A stretch of DNA of 64,000 nucleotides from Cherax quadricarinatus (taxonomy: Eukaryota; Arthropoda; Malacostraca; Decapoda; Parastacidae): positions 18,454,385-18,518,384 of the forward strand of contig NC_091369.1 of assembly GCF_038502225.1 (NCBI RefSeq), given 5' to 3'. The notes beneath the pieces were generated by a model, which was not told where the DNA came from, did no database searches, and saw nothing but the letters and a program-made list of their open reading frames with translations. Shown here in pieces: positions 61,085 through 64,000 of this stretch. Each line of letters starts with the position of its first letter. The first letter of the stretch is position 1. A program made the translations under genes and the position numbers.

Positions 61085-64000
61085 GGTAGTAGGTTGGTAG
61101 ACAGCAACCACCCAGGGAGGTACTACCGTCCTGCCAAGTGAGTGTAAAACGAAGCCTGTGATTGTTTTACATGATGGTAGGATTGCTGATGTCTTTTGTC
61201 TGTCTCATAAATATGCAAGATTACAGGCATGTCTTGCTACTTCTACTTACACTTAGGTCACACTACACATACATGTACACATTTATTTATACACACTCAT
61301 CTGAGTTTTCTTTGATTTTATCTTAATAGTTCTTGGTCTTATTAATTTTCCTTTTATATCCATGGGGAAGTGGAATAAGAATCTTTCCTCCGTAAGCCTA
61401 TGCGTGTTGTAAAAGTCAACTAAAATGCCGAACAATGGGCTAGTAACCCCTTTTCCTGTAAAGATTACTAAAAAGAATAAGAAGAAGAAAATTGTCAAAG
61501 TGGGAAGTCTGAATGTGCGTGGATGTTGTGCAGATGATAAGAAAGAGATGATTGTGGATGTTATGAATGAGAAGAAGCTGGATGTCCTGGCTTTAAGTGA
61601 AACAAAGCTGAAGGGGGTGGGAGAGTTTCAGGAGAGGAATAAATGGGATTAGGTCAGGGGTTTCAAATAGAGTTAGAGCTAAAGAAGGAGTAGCAATAAT
61701 GTTGAAGGATAAGCTATGGCAGGAAAAGAGGGACTATAAATGTATTAATTCAAGGATTATGTGGAGTAAAATAAAGATTGGATGTGAAAAGTGGGTTATA
61801 ATAAGCGTGTATGCACCTGGAGAAGAGAGAAGTGTAGAGGAGAGAGAGATTTTGGGAAATGTTGAGAATGCGTGGGGAGTTTTGAATCAAGTGTGAGAGT
61901 AATGGTGGTTGGGGATTTTAATGCTAAAGTGGGTAAAAATGTTATGGAGGGAGTAGTAGGTAAATTTGGGGTGCCAGGGGTAAATGTAAATGGGGAGCCT
62001 TTAATTGAGCTATGTGTAGAAAGAAATTTGGTAATAAGTAATACATATTTTATGAAAAAGAGGATAAATAAATATACAAGGTATGATGTAGCACGTAATG
62101 AAAGTAGTTTATTAGATTATGTATTGGTGGATAAAAGGTTGATGGGTAGGCTCCAGGATGTACATGTTTATAGAGGGGCAACTGATATATCGGATCATTA
62201 TTTAGTTGTAGCTACAGTTAGAGTAAGAGGTAGATGGGAAAAGTGGAAGGTGGCGACAACAAGTAAGAGGAAGAAGAAAGTGTATAAACTAAGGAGGAGG
62301 AAGTTCGGGTGAGATATAAGCGACTATTGGCAGAAAGGTGGGCTAGTGCAAAGATGAGTAGTGGGGGTTGAAGAGGGTTGGAATAGTTTTAAAAATGCAG
62401 TATTAGAATGTGGGGCAGAAGTTTGTGGTTATAGGAGGGTGGGGGCAGGAGGAAAGAGGAGTGATTGGTGGAATGATGAAGTAAAGGGTGTGATAAAAGA
62501 GAAAAAGGTAGCTTATGAGAGGTTTTTACAAAGCAGAAGTGTTATAAGAAGAGCAGAGTATATGGAGAGTAAAAGAAAGGTAAAGAGAGTGGTGAGAGAG
62601 TGCAAAAGGAGAGCAGATGATAGAGTGGGAGAGGCACTGTCAAGAAATTTTAATGAAAATAAGAAATAAGGAAAAATTTTGGAGTGAGTTAAACAAGTTA
62701 AGAAAGCCTAGGGAAAATATGGATTTGTCAGTTAAAAACAGAGTAGGGGAGTTAGTAGATGGGGAGATGGAGGTATTGGGTAGATGGCGAGAATATTTTG
62801 AGGAACTTTTAAATGTTAAGGAAGAAACAGAGGCAGTAATTTCATGCACTGGTCAGGAGGTATACCATCTTTTAGGAGTGAAGAAGAGCAGAATGTAAGT
62901 GTGGGGGAGGTACGTGAGGCATTACGAAATGAAAGGGGGTAAAGCAGCTGGAACTGATGGGATCATGACAGAAATGTTAAAAGCAGGGGGGATATAGTGT
63001 TGGAGTGGTTGGTACTTTTGTTTAATAAATGTATGAAAGAGGGGAAGGTACCTAGGGATTGGCAGAGAGCATGTATAGTCCCTTTATATAAAGGGAAAGG
63101 GGACAAAAGAGACTGTAAAAATTATAGAGGAATAAGCTTACTGAGTATACCAGAAAAGTGTACGGTAGGGTTATAATTGAAAGAATTAGAGGTAAGACAG
63201 AATGTAGGATTGTGGATGAGCAAGGAGGTTTTAGGAGTGGGTAGGGGATGTGTAGATCAGGTGTTTACATTGAAGCATATATGTGAACAGTATTTAGATA
63301 AAGATAGGGAAGTTTTTATTGCATTTATGGATTTAGAAAAGGCATATGATAGAGTGGATAGAGGAGCAATGTGGCAGATGTTGCAAGTATATGGAATAGG
63401 TGGTAAGTTATTAAATGCTGTAAGAGTTTTTATGAGGATAGTGAGGCTCAGGTTAGGGTGTGTAGAAGAGAGGGAGACTACTTCCCGGTAAAAGTAGGTC
63501 TTAGACAGGGATGTGTAATGTCACCATGGTTGTTTAATATATTTATAGATGGGGTTGTAAAGGAAGTAAATGCTAGGGTGTTTGGGAGAGGGGTGGGATT
63601 AAATTATGGGGAATCAAATTCAAAATGGGAATTGACACAGTTACTTTTTGCTGATGATACTGTGCTTATGGGAGATTCTAAAGAAAAATTGCAAAGGTTA
63701 GTGGATGAGTTTGGGAATGTGTGTAAAGGTAGAAAGTTGAAAGTGAACATAGAAAAGAGTAAGGTGATGAGGGTGTCAAATGATTTAGATAAAGAAAAAT
63801 TGGATATCAAATTGGGGAGGAGGAGTATGGAAGAAGTGAATGTTTTCAGATACTTGGGAGTTGACGTGTCGGGCGGATGGAGTTTATGAAGGATGAGGTT
63901 AATCATAGAATTGATGAGGGAAAAAAGGTGAGTGGTGCGTTGAGGTATATGTGGAGTCAAAAACGTTATCTATGGAGGCAAAGAAGGGAATGTATGAAAG
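61085..64000 (+). mobile_element. D2: decayed D LINE, runs off the window
   Basis: Starts GGTAGTAGGTTGGTAGACAG exactly like D1 and follows it to the window edge. It is therefore full-length at the 5' end and cut only by the window. Target duplication cannot be tested. Confidence 0.9.
61425..64000 (+). pseudogene. D2 ORF: EEP-RT, multiply frameshifted
   Basis: Begins MPNNGLVTPFPVKITKKNKKKK at ATG 61425, which probably shows the ancestral start lost in D1. EEP pieces (ALSETKLKG, VMVVGDFNAKVG, LLDYVLVDKRL, SDHYLVVAT) and RT pieces (FMDLEKAYDRVDR, GLRQGCVMSPWLFNIFIDG, FADD near 63645) are spread over at least seven frames. Breaks lie near 61640, 61890, 62300, 62665, 62900, 63160, 63430 and 63880. 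No function is expected. Confidence 0.9.

Noticed and set aside
1..64000. Host protein-coding exons
   Set aside because: No frame outside transposable elements showed a recognisable conserved domain with plausible splice sites. Small exons cannot be excluded without transcript data.

Overview
The window looks like arthropod genomic DNA, most probably from a decapod crustacean. It is gene-poor, has long (CA)n, (GA)n and (TC)n microsatellites, and is packed with non-LTR retrotransposons, a BEL/Pao LTR element, pogo/Tigger and Tc1-mariner DNA transposons, a piggyBac-like MITE and tRNA-derived SINEs. The species assignment is inference. I found no convincing host gene, rRNA or functional tRNA. 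Almost every long reading frame is a transposable-element protein.

I use working names for the repeat families. 'A' is a CR1/L2-like LINE (FADD reverse transcriptase, RT) with four copies, always bordered by (CA)n/(TG)n. 'B' and 'B2' are two related I-superclade LINEs; each has a zinc-knuckle ORF1 and an ORF2 with endonuclease (EEP), RT and RNase H, and a shared type of 3' tail. 'C' is a CR1-like LINE whose PHD/CCCH zinc-finger ORF1 is fused in frame to EEP-RT; its 3' end is the commonest dispersed repeat here. 'D' is an RTE-like LINE. 'E' is a TTAA-flanked piggyBac-like MITE.

Layout: 1-8.2 kb holds old DNA transposons (TA-flanked MITEs, a 2.7 kb Tigger carrying a large minisatellite, a Tc1-like remnant) and fragments of C, D, E and SINEs. 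8.2-26.7 kb is a minus-strand B2 copy (B2-1) blown apart by nested insertions: two A copies in its 3' UTR, a C fragment in ORF2, and a 6.5 kb BEL/Pao element in ORF1, which itself contains another C fragment. 27.0-50.5 kb is a C element (C1) that appears to have been split at 31.37 kb by an 18.7 kb nest flanked by an 11-bp duplication. That nest is a plus-strand B2 copy (B2-2) containing a second C element (C2), two antisense A copies (A3, A4) and a complete minus-strand B element.

50.5-53.9 kb is old repeat debris with SINEs. 53.9-57.5 kb is a full-length D element (D1) with a 10-bp target duplication, inserted in an E element. 57.6-59.2 kb is a Tigger remnant cleanly interrupted at TTAA by a second E. 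59.2-61.1 kb holds an RT scrap, a tandem duplication and a (TC)n tract. From 61.1 kb to the window edge is a decayed second D copy.

The best-preserved autonomous units are B (both ORFs open, 43.6-48.9 kb), the ORF of D1, ORF2 of A2, and the RT part of C2. The rest is broken by frameshifts, stops, truncation or later insertions. The genes do not form a pathway; the organisation is a record of who inserted into whom.
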